DNA from: Peptococcaceae bacterium 1198_IL3148
Lineage (GTDB): Bacteria > Bacillota > Desulfotomaculia > Desulfotomaculales > Desulfohalotomaculaceae
Reading direction: 5' to 3'
DNA: 64,000 bases
NCBI GenBank assembly: GCA_036763105.1
Contig: JBAIYS010000003.1
Location: forward strand, 186,001 to 250,000
The notes beneath the pieces are model-generated. The model did not search any database. It was not told the origin of the DNA and saw only the letters and a program-made list of their open reading frames with translations. Below are positions 37,451 to 46,465 of this stretch, piece after piece. The translations under genes and the position numbers were made by a program. The stretch's first letter is position 1. Each line of letters begins with the position of its first letter.

Positions 37451-38624
37451 ATTTTTCCTCCGGGACTGTGGTAATCGCTAACCCAGTGTGGACAACCGTA
37501 GGTTTAACTGTCACCGTTATCTCTATTTCCGGAAATATCTCTTGTTGCCAACGCTTTTTAAACTCAGCCCAAAGCTCAGGATTGGCAATTTCCACCTCCC
37601 GACCAAAGCCCAAAAAGTCCGCCTGTAATATTTGCGCTCGCTCAATGGTGCTTTCCACCTCTCTTTTTATGGCCGCTGCATAAATATTTTCTATTTCCTC
37701 GATCACATTGGGATTTTCCAGATTAAGGGGCTTATTAAATTGCCCAATATTGCCCCGAGGCTTAACTTCCACCAACAGACCCACATTGCCGTTTTCTGTG
37801 ACGGTGACGTTGACAGAGGAATTTGTATTTTCTATTACTAAGCGACCACCCCTGAACTCAATATTAATTAACGTGTTCTTGATTTGATTAGTAATAAAGT
37901 TATAACCTCTGGTTTCTGTCGGAGACAAAGAACCAATCATTGTGTCATCTTTAAACACTGCCGCCCCAGAAACATTAAATTTGTCTGTTTCCTCTTTGGC
38001 TTGGTAATCGGACAGTGTCACGTCCAGCAAAGAAATCAGATGACTGCTTTCTTCATAAAGTAAATTATTAAAGACATCATCTATCTGCACCTTAATACCT
38101 TTACCGTATACATTTAACCCTTCTTCCAATATAGGGGTTATTGCCATCATCGGTACATTTTGTGACCCACGTGGCAGTGATAACAGTTCCTCCAATGGCA
38201 CACTTGACACCAAAAGGTATGCTTCGCCCCTAATTTCAGCATCCCTAATTAGAAAGTCGATGCACTCGTATATGCCATGTCCTGCCAACCGGTTACTAAT
38301 TACATAATTCTCACAATGGCCCCAAAAAAACACCATACCGTTTTTGGCCATATCACGGATAGCTAAAAACAAGGTTTCCCCTTTGCCATGAAAAATCACA
38401 TAACTTTCTTCATTGCCCTGAGCACCCTCACCCTTGGCAAAGGCTTGGGTTTTTGGCACCTGCACATGCACTTGGTATAGCTCAGTGTCGGGATTGTAAT
38501 CGAAGGCCGCCCCCAGAACAATATTCATATGTTCAATATCCCGATGGGTAACACAGCTTGTCAGCGTCAACACTAAACAAAGACTGATCGGTATTAGCAA
38601 AGTAATCTTGGTTAATCTATTCAT
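37437..38624 (-). CDS. gerAC: Spore germination lipoprotein GerAC type
   Basis: 395 residues. A lipoprotein signal peptide ends in LVLTLTSC (Cys24). Family blocks are DIEHMNIVLGAAFDY, MVFFWGHCENYVISNRLAG, SHLISLLDVTLSDYQA and VNVTVTENGNVGLLVEVK. GerAC is the surface lipoprotein of the germinant receptor. Its ATG stands 6 bases after a run of ten G that also encodes the end of gerAA and must serve as its ribosome binding site. Confidence 0.95.
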   Translation of the reverse strand: MNRLTKITLLIPISLCLVLTLTSCVTHRDIEHMNIVLGAAFDYNPDTELYQVHVQVPKTQAFAKGEGAQGNEESYVIFHGKGETLFLAIRDMAKNGMVFFWGHCENYVISNRLAGHGIYECIDFLIRDAEIRGEAYLLVSSVPLEELLSLPRGSQNVPMMAITPILEEGLNVYGKGIKVQIDDVFNNLLYEESSHLISLLDVTLSDYQAKEETDKFNVSGAAVFKDDTMIGSLSPTETRGYNFITNQIKNTLINIEFRGGRLVIENTNSSVNVTVTENGNVGLLVEVKPRGNIGQFNKPLNLENPNVIEEIENIYAAAIKREVESTIERAQILQADFLGFGREVEIANPELWAEFKKRWQQEIFPEIEITVTVKPTVVHTGLAITTVPEEKYAQY

Positions 38625-40179
38625 CTTGATCCCCCCCCCCAGGTGGAATGAATGGCTTGACCCTTTTACTATCCATTGATGGTACCGACTGGGGTCGGTT
38701 AACCATCGCCCAACGAGGCAAGCGATAAACGGTATCTTTAAAATCTTTGCCCTGCATTGGTGTTAAAGGGGCCAGATAAGGGACACCAAAGGATGTCAGG
38801 CCGGCCATGTATCCCCAGATAGCCAAGGTTGCCGCCACTAAACCAGGCAAGCCAAACAGAGCGGTGATAAACATCAATGGAAACCGCAATAGTCTAAGTG
38901 GAACGGTGGCGTTGTATTTGGGGATACTAAAGGAAGCAATGCCGGTAAAGGCCACCACGATCACCACCGATGGCGAAACCAACCCGGCCTGTACTGCCGA
39001 TTGCCCCAACACCAGTGCCCCCACAATACTAACCGCCTGGCCCACTGCCCTGGGCAGGCGAACGCCGGCTTCCCGCAAAATTTCAAAGGTTACTTCCATA
39101 AAAAAGACTTCCAGCACCACCGGAAACGGAACCCCTTCCCTACTGCCGGCAATGGTTAAAGCCAATGCCGTTGGCAGCATCTCCCAGTGGTGAGTGACCA
39201 AGGCGATATAAAAAGATGGCAAGATTAAAGTAGCAACAAATGTAAAGTATCTCAAGATGCGAGTAAAGGTGGCAAAATAGAAATTCTGATAATAATCGTC
39301 CCCGGCCTGCATAAACTCTGCAAAGGTAGTGGGCACTGTGATGGCAAAGGGGTAACCATCGACAATCACCACCACTCTGCCCTCCAGCAAGCAAGAGACA
39401 ACGTTATCCGGCCGTTCGGTTTTTAAAACCAATGGAAATAGTGATAACGGGTTATCAAAGAAATATTCAATTATAGTTTCTGTACCCTGTACAGCATCAA
39501 TCTTGATGGCCTTCAACCGACGTTTAACTTCTGCTACAATGCTGGGATCAGCAACGCCTGCAAGATATCCCACCACCACCAAGGTGTTGCTTCTGGTGCC
39601 AACGGTGAATTGTTCAAAACGCAGATCTTTATCCACCAAGCGCCTTCTAATCAAAGTTAAGTTAATCTTTAACGATTCCACCAAGCCATCGTTAGGCCCC
39701 TCTATATTCGGTTCGGTTTGCGGTGGCATAATATTTCTATTTTGATAACCAATGGTTTCTGTCACTAGCGCCTGGTTAAAGCCGTCAACAAATATGACGC
39801 TATTGCCGTAGAGCACCTGTTGCAAAGCGCTGGCCAAATTGTCGGTAACGGTGACTTTAGATGTGGCCAAGGCTGAGTTGGCCAATTTATCAGCGTTATC
39901 TAGCGATTCCTTAGGGGCTATCTGTAGTTTACCGATGATGGCTTCGTTAATGATATCCAAATCCACCATATTTTCTAGGAAAACCAGCAGTGCCGGTCTA
40001 GCACCGTTGGCAATTAACAGTTCCCTTAATATCAAGTCGGTAGAATTGCCAAGAACTTTGCGCACCTCTGCCTTGACAGTCTCCAGGTTAGCACTGACGG
40101 GATGACTGCTATTTTCGCCTTTGGTTTTACTTGGTTTACTTTTGATGGCAAAGATGTCCTTAATAACTTTTTTAAACAC
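38617..40179 (-). CDS. gerAA: Spore germination protein GerAA type
   Basis: 520 residues. An N-terminal soluble part contains SVIFVDGFNQALVTETIGYQ (20 residues) and FTVGTRSNTLVVVGYLAGVA; four or five membrane helices follow (about 290-450) with LTIAGSREGVPFPVVLEVFF. GerAA oligomerises as an ion channel of the germinant receptor. It begins with GTG after CCGGAGG. The tail FIPPGGGDQDE is written partly by the ten-base G tract, so one-base slippage would change or extend the last residues. Confidence 0.96.
   Translation of the reverse strand: MFKKVIKDIFAIKSKPSKTKGENSSHPVSANLETVKAEVRKVLGNSTDLILRELLIANGARPALLVFLENMVDLDIINEAIIGKLQIAPKESLDNADKLANSALATSKVTVTDNLASALQQVLYGNSVIFVDGFNQALVTETIGYQNRNIMPPQTEPNIEGPNDGLVESLKINLTLIRRRLVDKDLRFEQFTVGTRSNTLVVVGYLAGVADPSIVAEVKRRLKAIKIDAVQGTETIIEYFFDNPLSLFPLVLKTERPDNVVSCLLEGRVVVIVDGYPFAITVPTTFAEFMQAGDDYYQNFYFATFTRILRYFTFVATLILPSFYIALVTHHWEMLPTALALTIAGSREGVPFPVVLEVFFMEVTFEILREAGVRLPRAVGQAVSIVGALVLGQSAVQAGLVSPSVVIVVAFTGIASFSIPKYNATVPLRLLRFPLMFITALFGLPGLVAATLAIWGYMAGLTSFGVPYLAPLTPMQGKDFKDTVYRLPRWAMVNRPQSVPSMDSKRVKPFIPPGGGDQDE
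38631..38640 (-). repeat. Homopolymer G10 tract at the gerAA/gerAC junction
   Basis: Ten consecutive G on the coding strand encode PGGGD near the end of gerAA and lie just before the gerAC ATG. Long G tracts are rare in this AT-rich DNA and prone to slippage. Confidence 0.9.
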
Positions 40180-40262
40180 TGTTTGCCTCCGGATAAAAGA
40201 ATCTATTGGTAATCAGTATAGCGTTTGCACAATAAAACAATTTTATCCAATGGAACAACAAA

Positions 40263-40287
40263 AGGCACCTCCACAAAGGAGATGCCT
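40263..40287 (-). terminator. Terminator of the iorA-iorB-paaK operon
   Basis: AGGCATCTCC/GGAGGTGCCT (one G-T pair) with a short loop, then TTTTGTTGTT on the minus strand. Confidence 0.85.
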
Positions 40288-40297
40288 GCAGGTTCAA

Positions 40298-41587
40298 TTA
40301 TAATTCAGCTTCCCGGTAATCATAGACGCGTTTAGTTTTTTTCTCACTGCGGGGTAAATCACCATAGTTTAATGTCTCAATGTCCGCCAGAACACCGATT
40401 TTTGATTTGATTAGCCGCTGGCAATGGGCGGCCACCTCGCTATGCTGATAACCAGTCTCCACTTCGATGCGTACCGTCACTTTATCCTTGGCCTTATTTC
40501 TGGTTAACACCAGTTGGTATTCACTGCCGGCGCCGGGGGTTTCTTGTAACACAAAGTCAATTTGACCGGGATAGATATTTACCCCTTTAACTTTACACAT
40601 ATCATCACTGCGTCCCAACACTCTACTCATTAATGGGTAGGGTGAACCGCAGCTGCAGCGTTCAACCTTAATACTGGTAATGTCATGGGTACGATAGCGC
40701 AGTAGCGGCAAACCCTCTTTGGTTAAAGTGGTAATGACCAATTCCCCCTCTACACCTGGGGGCAGTTGCTGGCCAGTGGCGGGATCAATAATTTCAAACA
40801 GCAAATGGTCACTCCAGTAATGCATGCCGTTATGCTCCGGACAATCGATAGCAATGCCGGGGCCATATATCTCTGTCAAACCATAAATGTCAAAGGTGTC
40901 AATATTTAGATCAGCTTCAATGCGGGCACGCATTTTGTCACCCCAGCGTTCCGAACCGAAAATGCCTATCCGCAACGCCAGCTGATCCTTTAGTCCCCGG
41001 CGGCAAATTTCTTCCGCCAATAGCAGCCCATAGGAGGAGGTGCCCAACAGCACAGTGGTTTGCAGGTCTTGCATCATTTCCAGTTGCTTTTCAGTATTAC
41101 CCGGGCCCATGGGGATGGCCATGGCACCTAACTTCTCTACTCCCGCCTGAAAACCGATGCCAGCAGTCCACAGACCATAGCCCGGTGTCACCTGCACCCG
41201 GTCTCGGTTGGTTACCCCCACCATTTGCATGCAACGGGACATCATCACCGCCCAGGTGTCTACGTCCCTTTGGGTGTAGGGTATTATCACCGGTTTGCCG
41301 GTGGTGCCAGATGAGGAGTGAATGCGGACCACTTGTTCTTCCGGCGCTGCCATCATACCCAGCGGATAGGTTTCCCGCAATTCCGCCTTGGTGGTAAAGG
41401 GCACCCGAGCCAAATCCTTAATGGTGCGAATGTCCCCGGGCTTAATACCATGTTGATCTAACTTTTGACGATAATAGGGGGAATTTCGATATACCAGATC
41501 AATCATCTTTTGCAAGCTTTGTTCTTGTTGAGTATACAACTGTTCAAAGTCAAAGCTTTCCTTTATCGACTCTATGGCCACTGCCAC
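40298..41587 (-). CDS. paaK: Phenylacetate-CoA ligase family protein
   Basis: 429 residues, an AMP-forming aryl-acid CoA ligase. The P-loop-like motif HSSSGTTGKPVIIPYT is near residue 90; GLTEIYGPGIAIDC and VLGRSDDMCKVKGVNIYP follow. With iorA-iorB upstream it probably activates arylacetates or links aryl-acid and CoA-ester pools made from aromatic amino acids. It starts with GTG after GGAGGTG, two bases after iorB. Confidence 0.95.
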   Translation of the reverse strand: MAVAIESIKESFDFEQLYTQQEQSLQKMIDLVYRNSPYYRQKLDQHGIKPGDIRTIKDLARVPFTTKAELRETYPLGMMAAPEEQVVRIHSSSGTTGKPVIIPYTQRDVDTWAVMMSRCMQMVGVTNRDRVQVTPGYGLWTAGIGFQAGVEKLGAMAIPMGPGNTEKQLEMMQDLQTTVLLGTSSYGLLLAEEICRRGLKDQLALRIGIFGSERWGDKMRARIEADLNIDTFDIYGLTEIYGPGIAIDCPEHNGMHYWSDHLLFEIIDPATGQQLPPGVEGELVITTLTKEGLPLLRYRTHDITSIKVERCSCGSPYPLMSRVLGRSDDMCKVKGVNIYPGQIDFVLQETPGAGSEYQLVLTRNKAKDKVTVRIEVETGYQHSEVAAHCQRLIKSKIGVLADIETLNYGDLPRSEKKTKRVYDYREAEL

Positions 41588-41588
41588 G

Positions 41589-42179
41589 TTATTGCACCTC
41601 CATGGCCTGGAAACCTAACTGAAAGGCCCGGCTGTTAATCTCTTTAAATTTAGCTGGCACCGCTTGTAATACCCGCCCCAACAGATGGTCTTTGGTGAAG
41701 GGCAACAGATTGGTGGCAGCCAACGCCCCCAGCAGTACAATGTTGGTGGTCTTGGTGGTACCTGCCTGGGCTGCTAAATCTGTGGCGTCAAACAAATGTA
41801 AATCAGTAACATTATTGTGCATATAATCAATTAGCTGATCCCTGTTATAATGGCAAAGGCCCAAAGCAGCCGTTACCGGATAAATAGTTTTGTTGTTGGC
41901 AATCACCGTTCCTTGGGGTTTTAATTTGGGCAATCCCCGAACTGTTTCAGCCAATTCAAAGCCCAGCAGTACATCTGCTGTGCCATCGGGTATCACCGCA
42001 CCGTTAAGGTCTTCCCCGATGCGCACTTGGCTCATTACCACCCCTTCCCTTTGGGCCATACCAATGGCTTCCGAGGTGCGCACAGAATAACCGGCATCCA
42101 GCGCTGCTTGGGCCAATATCCGCGAAGCCAACACGTTGCCTTGGCCACCAACGCCGGTGATCACAATATCTAATTTCAT
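41589..42179 (-). CDS. iorB: Indolepyruvate:ferredoxin oxidoreductase, beta subunit
   Basis: 196 residues, the gamma-type pyruvate oxidoreductase domain: ITGVGGQGNVLASRILAQAA, SEAIGMAQREGVVMSQVRIG and DVLLGFELAETVRGL. Partner of IorA in oxidative decarboxylation of arylpyruvates to aryl-acetyl-CoA with reduction of ferredoxin. It begins directly after the iorA stop. Confidence 0.96.
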   Translation of the reverse strand: MKLDIVITGVGGQGNVLASRILAQAALDAGYSVRTSEAIGMAQREGVVMSQVRIGEDLNGAVIPDGTADVLLGFELAETVRGLPKLKPQGTVIANNKTIYPVTAALGLCHYNRDQLIDYMHNNVTDLHLFDATDLAAQAGTTKTTNIVLLGALAATNLLPFTKDHLLGRVLQAVPAKFKEINSRAFQLGFQAMEVQ

Positions 42180-42180
42180 A

Positions 42181-43968
42181 TTAACGCACCTCCTCTATGG
42201 CATGGGCTGGGCAAACCTGAGCACAAAGGCCACAACCACTGCAACTGCTAACGTCTATCGCCGGTTGATCATCCTGCAGAGTGATTGCTGAACAACCCAG
42301 TTCCTCTATACAAACCCGACACTCTAGGCAGAGTTCGGCATTAATTTTTTTAGGCAATTGTTTGGGTCGGTTTTTTAACGCTACGCATTGGCGGCGCATC
42401 ACCACCACCGCAGGGCCGTCAAAGTTGATGGCCTCTGCCGCTGCCGCTTTGGCCGCCGCTAAGTCATAGGGGTCTGCCTCTAATACTTTCTCCACCCCCA
42501 GGGCAGAAACAATTTTAACAATGTCTAAATTAACTGTTTGCTGGCCGGTGGCGGTACATCCTAACCCGGGATGGGGCTGGTGCCCAGTCATGGCGGTGGT
42601 GCGGTTATCCAGCACCACCAACGTAATGTTGGCCCGATTATAAACGGCATTGATTAGGCCTGGAATACCGGTATGGAAAAAGGTGGAGTCACCTAAAAAA
42701 GCAATATGTTGGCGTTTCGGTTCCACCCGTTGCATTCCGCTGGCAATGTTAACACTGGCTCCCATGCACAGGCATGTATCTGTGGCATTGAGTGGTGCCA
42801 TATTGCCCAATGTGTAGCAACCAATGTCACCGGCAAATACCGCATCTTTATCCGCCACTTGTTTAAAGGCGTAGAAGGAAGCGCGGTGTGGGCAACCGGC
42901 ACACAATACCGGCGGCCGCATCGGCAAAGCCGGCAACGGCAGGGTTTGGTTGTTTGACAACTTTATGCCTAGGAAAGAGGCAATACTTTGGGCTACTTTG
43001 TCTACATTGAGTTCCCCTTCCCGCGGTACGTATAAGGCTTTACCTTTTATGGTCAGCGGCAGTTGGTTTTCCCAAGCCAGTTTAATCAATTGGTCTTCCA
43101 CCACCGGCTCTTGTTCTTCCACCACCAATATCCGATCGTGCCTTTGCATAAATTCTAACGCCAGTTGTTGAGGCAGTGGATATGGAGTACCGATTTTTAG
43201 TAGCGAAAGCTCTACTCCCAGTTTGGCGATGGCCTCTTTCACATAGTTATAAGAAACGCCGCAGGCCACCACGCCAATTTTGCCCCGATATGTGGCGGTG
43301 TTATAATGAAGCAATGAAAAAATCTCCGCTGCTTTTTGCTGTTGCTGATTTAACCAAATGTGCTGTTTAATGGCCAAGCTGGGGAAAATCACCCACTTGG
43401 GGCTTTTTTCAAACCCAGTGGCTTGATGTTGCTGCCTCTGTTGGCTGACCGTTACATCCTGACAAACGTGACAAGTGCGGGTGGTTGGCCGCAATATCAC
43501 CGGCAATCCCAGTTGTTCGGATATGTCAAAGGCTGACACCATCATATCCTTTGCCTCTTGGGGAGTGGCCGGGTCCAATACCGGCAGTTTAGCAAATTGA
43601 GCAAACTTGCGGGTGTCCTGTTCGTTTTGAGAACTGTGGGGGCCTGGGTCATCGGCCACCACCACCACCAAACCACCTTTAATGCCAATATAAGCCAGCG
43701 TCATCAACGGATCAGCCGCCACATTTAAACCCACTTGTTTCATGGTTACCAACGCCCGGGCGCCGGCGTAGCAAGCCCCCGCCGCCACTTCCAACGCAAC
43801 TTTTTCGTTGGTTGACCATTCGGCGTAAATACCGTTATCCTCAGCCATGGCTGCCAAAGTGCTAAATATCTCTGAAGAGGGGGTGCCTGGGTAAGCTGCT
43901 GCCACTTGCACCCCGGCTTCCACCGCCCCATAAGCCATGGCTTCATTGCCCATCAATAACTTTTTCAT
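42181..43968 (-). CDS. iorA: Indolepyruvate:ferredoxin oxidoreductase, alpha subunit
   Basis: 595 residues. Fused pyrimidine- and thiamine-diphosphate-binding domains: MGNEAMAYGAVEAGVQVAAA at the start, AGCPHRASFYAF, GDIGCYTLGNMAPL and HQPHPGLG near the C-terminal third. The end carries two ferredoxin-type clusters, CLECRVCIEELGC and CSGCGLCAQVCPAH; the first has irregular spacing, as usual in IorA. The enzyme feeds ferredoxin from tryptophan, phenylalanine and tyrosine catabolism in anaerobes. GGAGG precedes the ATG. Confidence 0.97.
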   Translation of the reverse strand: MKKLLMGNEAMAYGAVEAGVQVAAAYPGTPSSEIFSTLAAMAEDNGIYAEWSTNEKVALEVAAGACYAGARALVTMKQVGLNVAADPLMTLAYIGIKGGLVVVVADDPGPHSSQNEQDTRKFAQFAKLPVLDPATPQEAKDMMVSAFDISEQLGLPVILRPTTRTCHVCQDVTVSQQRQQHQATGFEKSPKWVIFPSLAIKQHIWLNQQQQKAAEIFSLLHYNTATYRGKIGVVACGVSYNYVKEAIAKLGVELSLLKIGTPYPLPQQLALEFMQRHDRILVVEEQEPVVEDQLIKLAWENQLPLTIKGKALYVPREGELNVDKVAQSIASFLGIKLSNNQTLPLPALPMRPPVLCAGCPHRASFYAFKQVADKDAVFAGDIGCYTLGNMAPLNATDTCLCMGASVNIASGMQRVEPKRQHIAFLGDSTFFHTGIPGLINAVYNRANITLVVLDNRTTAMTGHQPHPGLGCTATGQQTVNLDIVKIVSALGVEKVLEADPYDLAAAKAAAAEAINFDGPAVVVMRRQCVALKNRPKQLPKKINAELCLECRVCIEELGCSAITLQDDQPAIDVSSCSGCGLCAQVCPAHAIEEVR

Positions 43969-44033
43969 CGTCTAAGCCTCCAATATGAAATACAGAATTA
44001 TGCCAGTATTTGAAATACATAAAAACACAAAAA

Positions 44034-44058
44034 AACCAGGCAACTAAATTGCCTGGTT
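44034..44058 (-). terminator. Terminator upstream of iorA, after the molybdopterin-binding gene
   Basis: AACCAGGCAA/TTGCCTGGTT perfect ten-base stem, followed on the minus strand by TTTTTTTGTG. It lies about 160 bases after the stop of the molybdopterin-binding gene. Confidence 0.85.
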
Positions 44059-44221
44059 AATTAACTATAATAAAACTCCACTCACCTTAACCTAGGCTCA
44101 GCTCTACTCATCTAAACTCTGCTCAATGTGTAATTTTTAAGGCTCGGTAACAACAACTCTCAACTAACTTAGAATAAATATTAACATATATTACACTTTG
44201 TGTCACGTTGTTTTTGTGATA

Positions 44222-45250
44222 TTACTTACCAAAGGGGCAATGGGGGTAGTGGCAAACTTTGCAATTGCTACAAAGACCGCCGTAGCCAAGGTTGGCAATA
44301 TCCTGCCTAATTAATTTTTCACCGGCCAATATGCGAGGCAATACTAAGTCTAACACTGTGGTTTTGGAGTACATACCACAGGCTGGCATACCCAACAACG
44401 GCACATCATCATCCAAATAAGCCAACATAAACATCGCCCCCGGCAACACCGGAGAGCCATAGGTAACCACCTGTGCTCCGGTGGCGCGAATGGCGTCCGG
44501 TGTCACGTCATCCGGGTCCACCGACATACCGCCGGCACAGATAATCAACTCCATGCCTTTGGCCTTCAAATCTAAGATGGTATTAGTAATTGCCTCGCTG
44601 TCATCCGGCTGGTAAACAGTTTCCACCAAACCTGCCCCGTATTGCTGTACCTTTTCAGTCAGTATCTGACGGTATTTGTCTTCGATGCGCCCGTAATAAA
44701 CTTCATTGCCGGTAATTATTGCCGCCACCTTCAGGTTAGCCAATGGCAAAACCTTGATCACTTCTCCATAGACCTTGGCTTGTTGCTCCACTTCTGTGAT
44801 AATACTTTTATCGATCACCAACGGCACCACTTTAGCGGCAGCCAGCAAATCCCCAGGGTTAACAACAATGTTGGAGTGTTTAGTGGACACCGCAATATGA
44901 CCGGCAGCGTTAATGACCGCAACGGCCTCCGGATTTATTTTTAGCAATCCTCCCACTTGGGCGATTAAATTAACTCGCCCTTCTGATGCCACAGAATATT
45001 GGACATTGGTGCCGCACACTGCCTGGGCAATGCGAATGGCAGCATCATTTTCATGCAACTGCTCGTCGGTTAACTCAATTAGATAAATATGTTCTTTGCC
45101 AATATCCTTTAAATGAGAGATATCCTCTGCTGTAATTACATGTCCCTTATGAAAGGCCGGCCCTTTGTAACTGCCGGGCACAATTTTAGTAAGTTCGTGA
45201 CCCAACACCATGCCCACTGCCTCTTCCACCTTTACTTTTTTAAATGTCAT
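44222..45250 (-). CDS. MoeA/MogA-like molybdopterin-binding protein with Cys-rich tail
   Basis: 342 residues. VKVEEAVGMVLGHELTKIVP opens a MoeA-like part; the MogA/MoaB fold follows with VAAIITGNEVYYGRIEDKY, LIICAGGMSVDPDDVTPDAI and GMPACGMY. The tail CSNCKVCHYPHCPFGK has four Cys and two His/Cys pairs that could bind a metal. Proteins of this type are encoded beside YqeB in organisms with selenium-dependent molybdenum hydroxylases, and act in molybdenum cofactor maturation. It lies 51 bases downstream of yqeB. Confidence 0.9.
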   Translation of the reverse strand: MTFKKVKVEEAVGMVLGHELTKIVPGSYKGPAFHKGHVITAEDISHLKDIGKEHIYLIELTDEQLHENDAAIRIAQAVCGTNVQYSVASEGRVNLIAQVGGLLKINPEAVAVINAAGHIAVSTKHSNIVVNPGDLLAAAKVVPLVIDKSIITEVEQQAKVYGEVIKVLPLANLKVAAIITGNEVYYGRIEDKYRQILTEKVQQYGAGLVETVYQPDDSEAITNTILDLKAKGMELIICAGGMSVDPDDVTPDAIRATGAQVVTYGSPVLPGAMFMLAYLDDDVPLLGMPACGMYSKTTVLDLVLPRILAGEKLIRQDIANLGYGGLCSNCKVCHYPHCPFGK

Positions 45251-45301
45251 CTTCTGCCTCCCTGATTAGCCCCCTTGACTAAAGACTTCTATAACAATAA
45301 T

Positions 45302-46096
45302 TTAGACCTGGCTTGCTTGGCAAAATAGCAACGCCTCTAAAACCCCACCGCCAATGGCCCGGGCTTTATCAGAAATGGTAAAACAGTGTTCTGGTGCACA
45401 ACGGGGGTCAATATCACCAATTTTCAATCCCGCAGGAACAGCAATGCCATCATTTAATAATCCTCGCAACACCCCAGAAATGGTGGCAATAACCGGTTCA
45501 TGATCCACATAGGCCACCACCTGGCCAGCATTAACTAGATCACCAATTTTGCTGTGTCCTATAAATATCCCGGCACAGGGTGCCCGTAAAATTCTCTCTT
45601 TATTATAACCGCCAATATCACCAGGCACCCCGGTATCCGCAATGGCCTGGCCCTCAGTAATTACCCGACCCAAATAATGACCGCGCATGGTTTCCACCAC
45701 CAAATTGACATCCTTACCGGCAGTAAACCCAGGTCCTAACCCCACCACCACCGGGGCATCGTTAATGTTTGTACCAACATTAATTTTAGCCATAATGGCA
45801 TCCACCACCGCCCAGGGCTGTAGTTGCTTAACAATCTCCGCCGTTGGATCCACCACCACCGGTACTTTGCCCTGATTTAAGGCCGAGTTAATACCTGTAA
45901 ATTTAGTCTTAATTGCTGTTATCTGTTCCACAGTCACCTGCTGGCAAAATATCGCCTGGGCAAAGGCCACCGTTCTGCGAATTACCAGAGGCTGAGCCAA
46001 TTCAGTCATCACCACCGCGAACCCGCTTCGCACTAAGCGATGGGCCACTCCAGTGGCTAAATCCCCTGCACCCTTTACCACAACCGTTCGTTTCAT
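45302..46096 (-). CDS. yqeB: YqeB, selenium-dependent molybdenum hydroxylase maturation protein (EF2563 family)
   Basis: 264 residues. VVVKGAGDLATGVAHRLVRS is a Rossmann-like start typical of the EF2563 family; then VVMTELAQPLVIRRTVAFAQ, NINDAPVVVGLGPGFTAGKD and the C-terminal biotinyl-like AGQVVAYVDHEP. The family marks the use of selenium as a labile cofactor in molybdenum hydroxylases such as xanthine dehydrogenase. No hydroxylase, selD or other yqe gene is in the window. Operon with the molybdopterin-binding gene. Confidence 0.93.
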   Translation of the reverse strand: MKRTVVVKGAGDLATGVAHRLVRSGFAVVMTELAQPLVIRRTVAFAQAIFCQQVTVEQITAIKTKFTGINSALNQGKVPVVVDPTAEIVKQLQPWAVVDAIMAKINVGTNINDAPVVVGLGPGFTAGKDVNLVVETMRGHYLGRVITEGQAIADTGVPGDIGGYNKERILRAPCAGIFIGHSKIGDLVNAGQVVAYVDHEPVIATISGVLRGLLNDGIAVPAGLKIGDIDPRCAPEHCFTISDKARAIGGGVLEALLFCQASQV

Positions 46097-46465
46097 TATA
46101 TCTAAAGCCCCCTAAGTAGTATATCCCTTGAGTAATTATCGCAATTTAATACTAATTACTTTAAAGGCTTAATGCAATAATATTAACAGTAACTAGATAA
46201 AAAAGACATACAATACAGTGTATGCCTTGTTAATTCAATTATTCCTTGCCAGCTGGCTGTGAAATTTATGATATGCCAAGTGAGTAAAGCATATTTTTTA
46301 TATACTAAGGCAAAATAACCTTGCATGATTATACGCATTAACTTCTGTGCCCTGCCACAAGGCAGGTTTTTTTATGCCTATAGTCGAAACAATAATTTTT
46401 TAGATCACTCAAAGCCGTTAAAGGGAACTCCATTAACGGCTGGGCAGCTACAATTTTCTTTGTCA
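46097..46465. other. Intergenic region with orphan terminator-like hairpins
   Basis: No ORF. Three hairpins are visible: minus-strand GCATAC/GTATGT followed by CTTTTTT near 46203-46226; plus-strand CCTGCC/GGCAGG followed by a T run at 46351-46373; and AGCCGTTAA/TTAACGGCT near 46407-46441, which may end the Rnk-like gene. The plus-strand one has no gene before it. Confidence 0.5.
46351..46373 (+). terminator. Orphan rightward terminator, possible end of a small RNA
   Basis: CCTGCCACAAGGCAGG followed by seven T is a textbook intrinsic terminator on the plus strand, yet the nearest plus-strand gene upstream is the HTH gene at 30349. A TATACT box at 46301 could start a short RNA, but the minus-35 is poor. 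Confidence 0.6.

Noticed and set aside
44080-44125. Repeated ACTC/CTCA words resembling short direct repeats
   Set aside because: Units are irregular and too short; not CRISPR-like and no structure results.
44222-45250. Interpretation as a CinA-type competence protein
   Set aside because: The MoCF-like fold is shared, but the CinA C-terminal domain is missing and YqeB is the neighbour, so a molybdenum cofactor role fits better.
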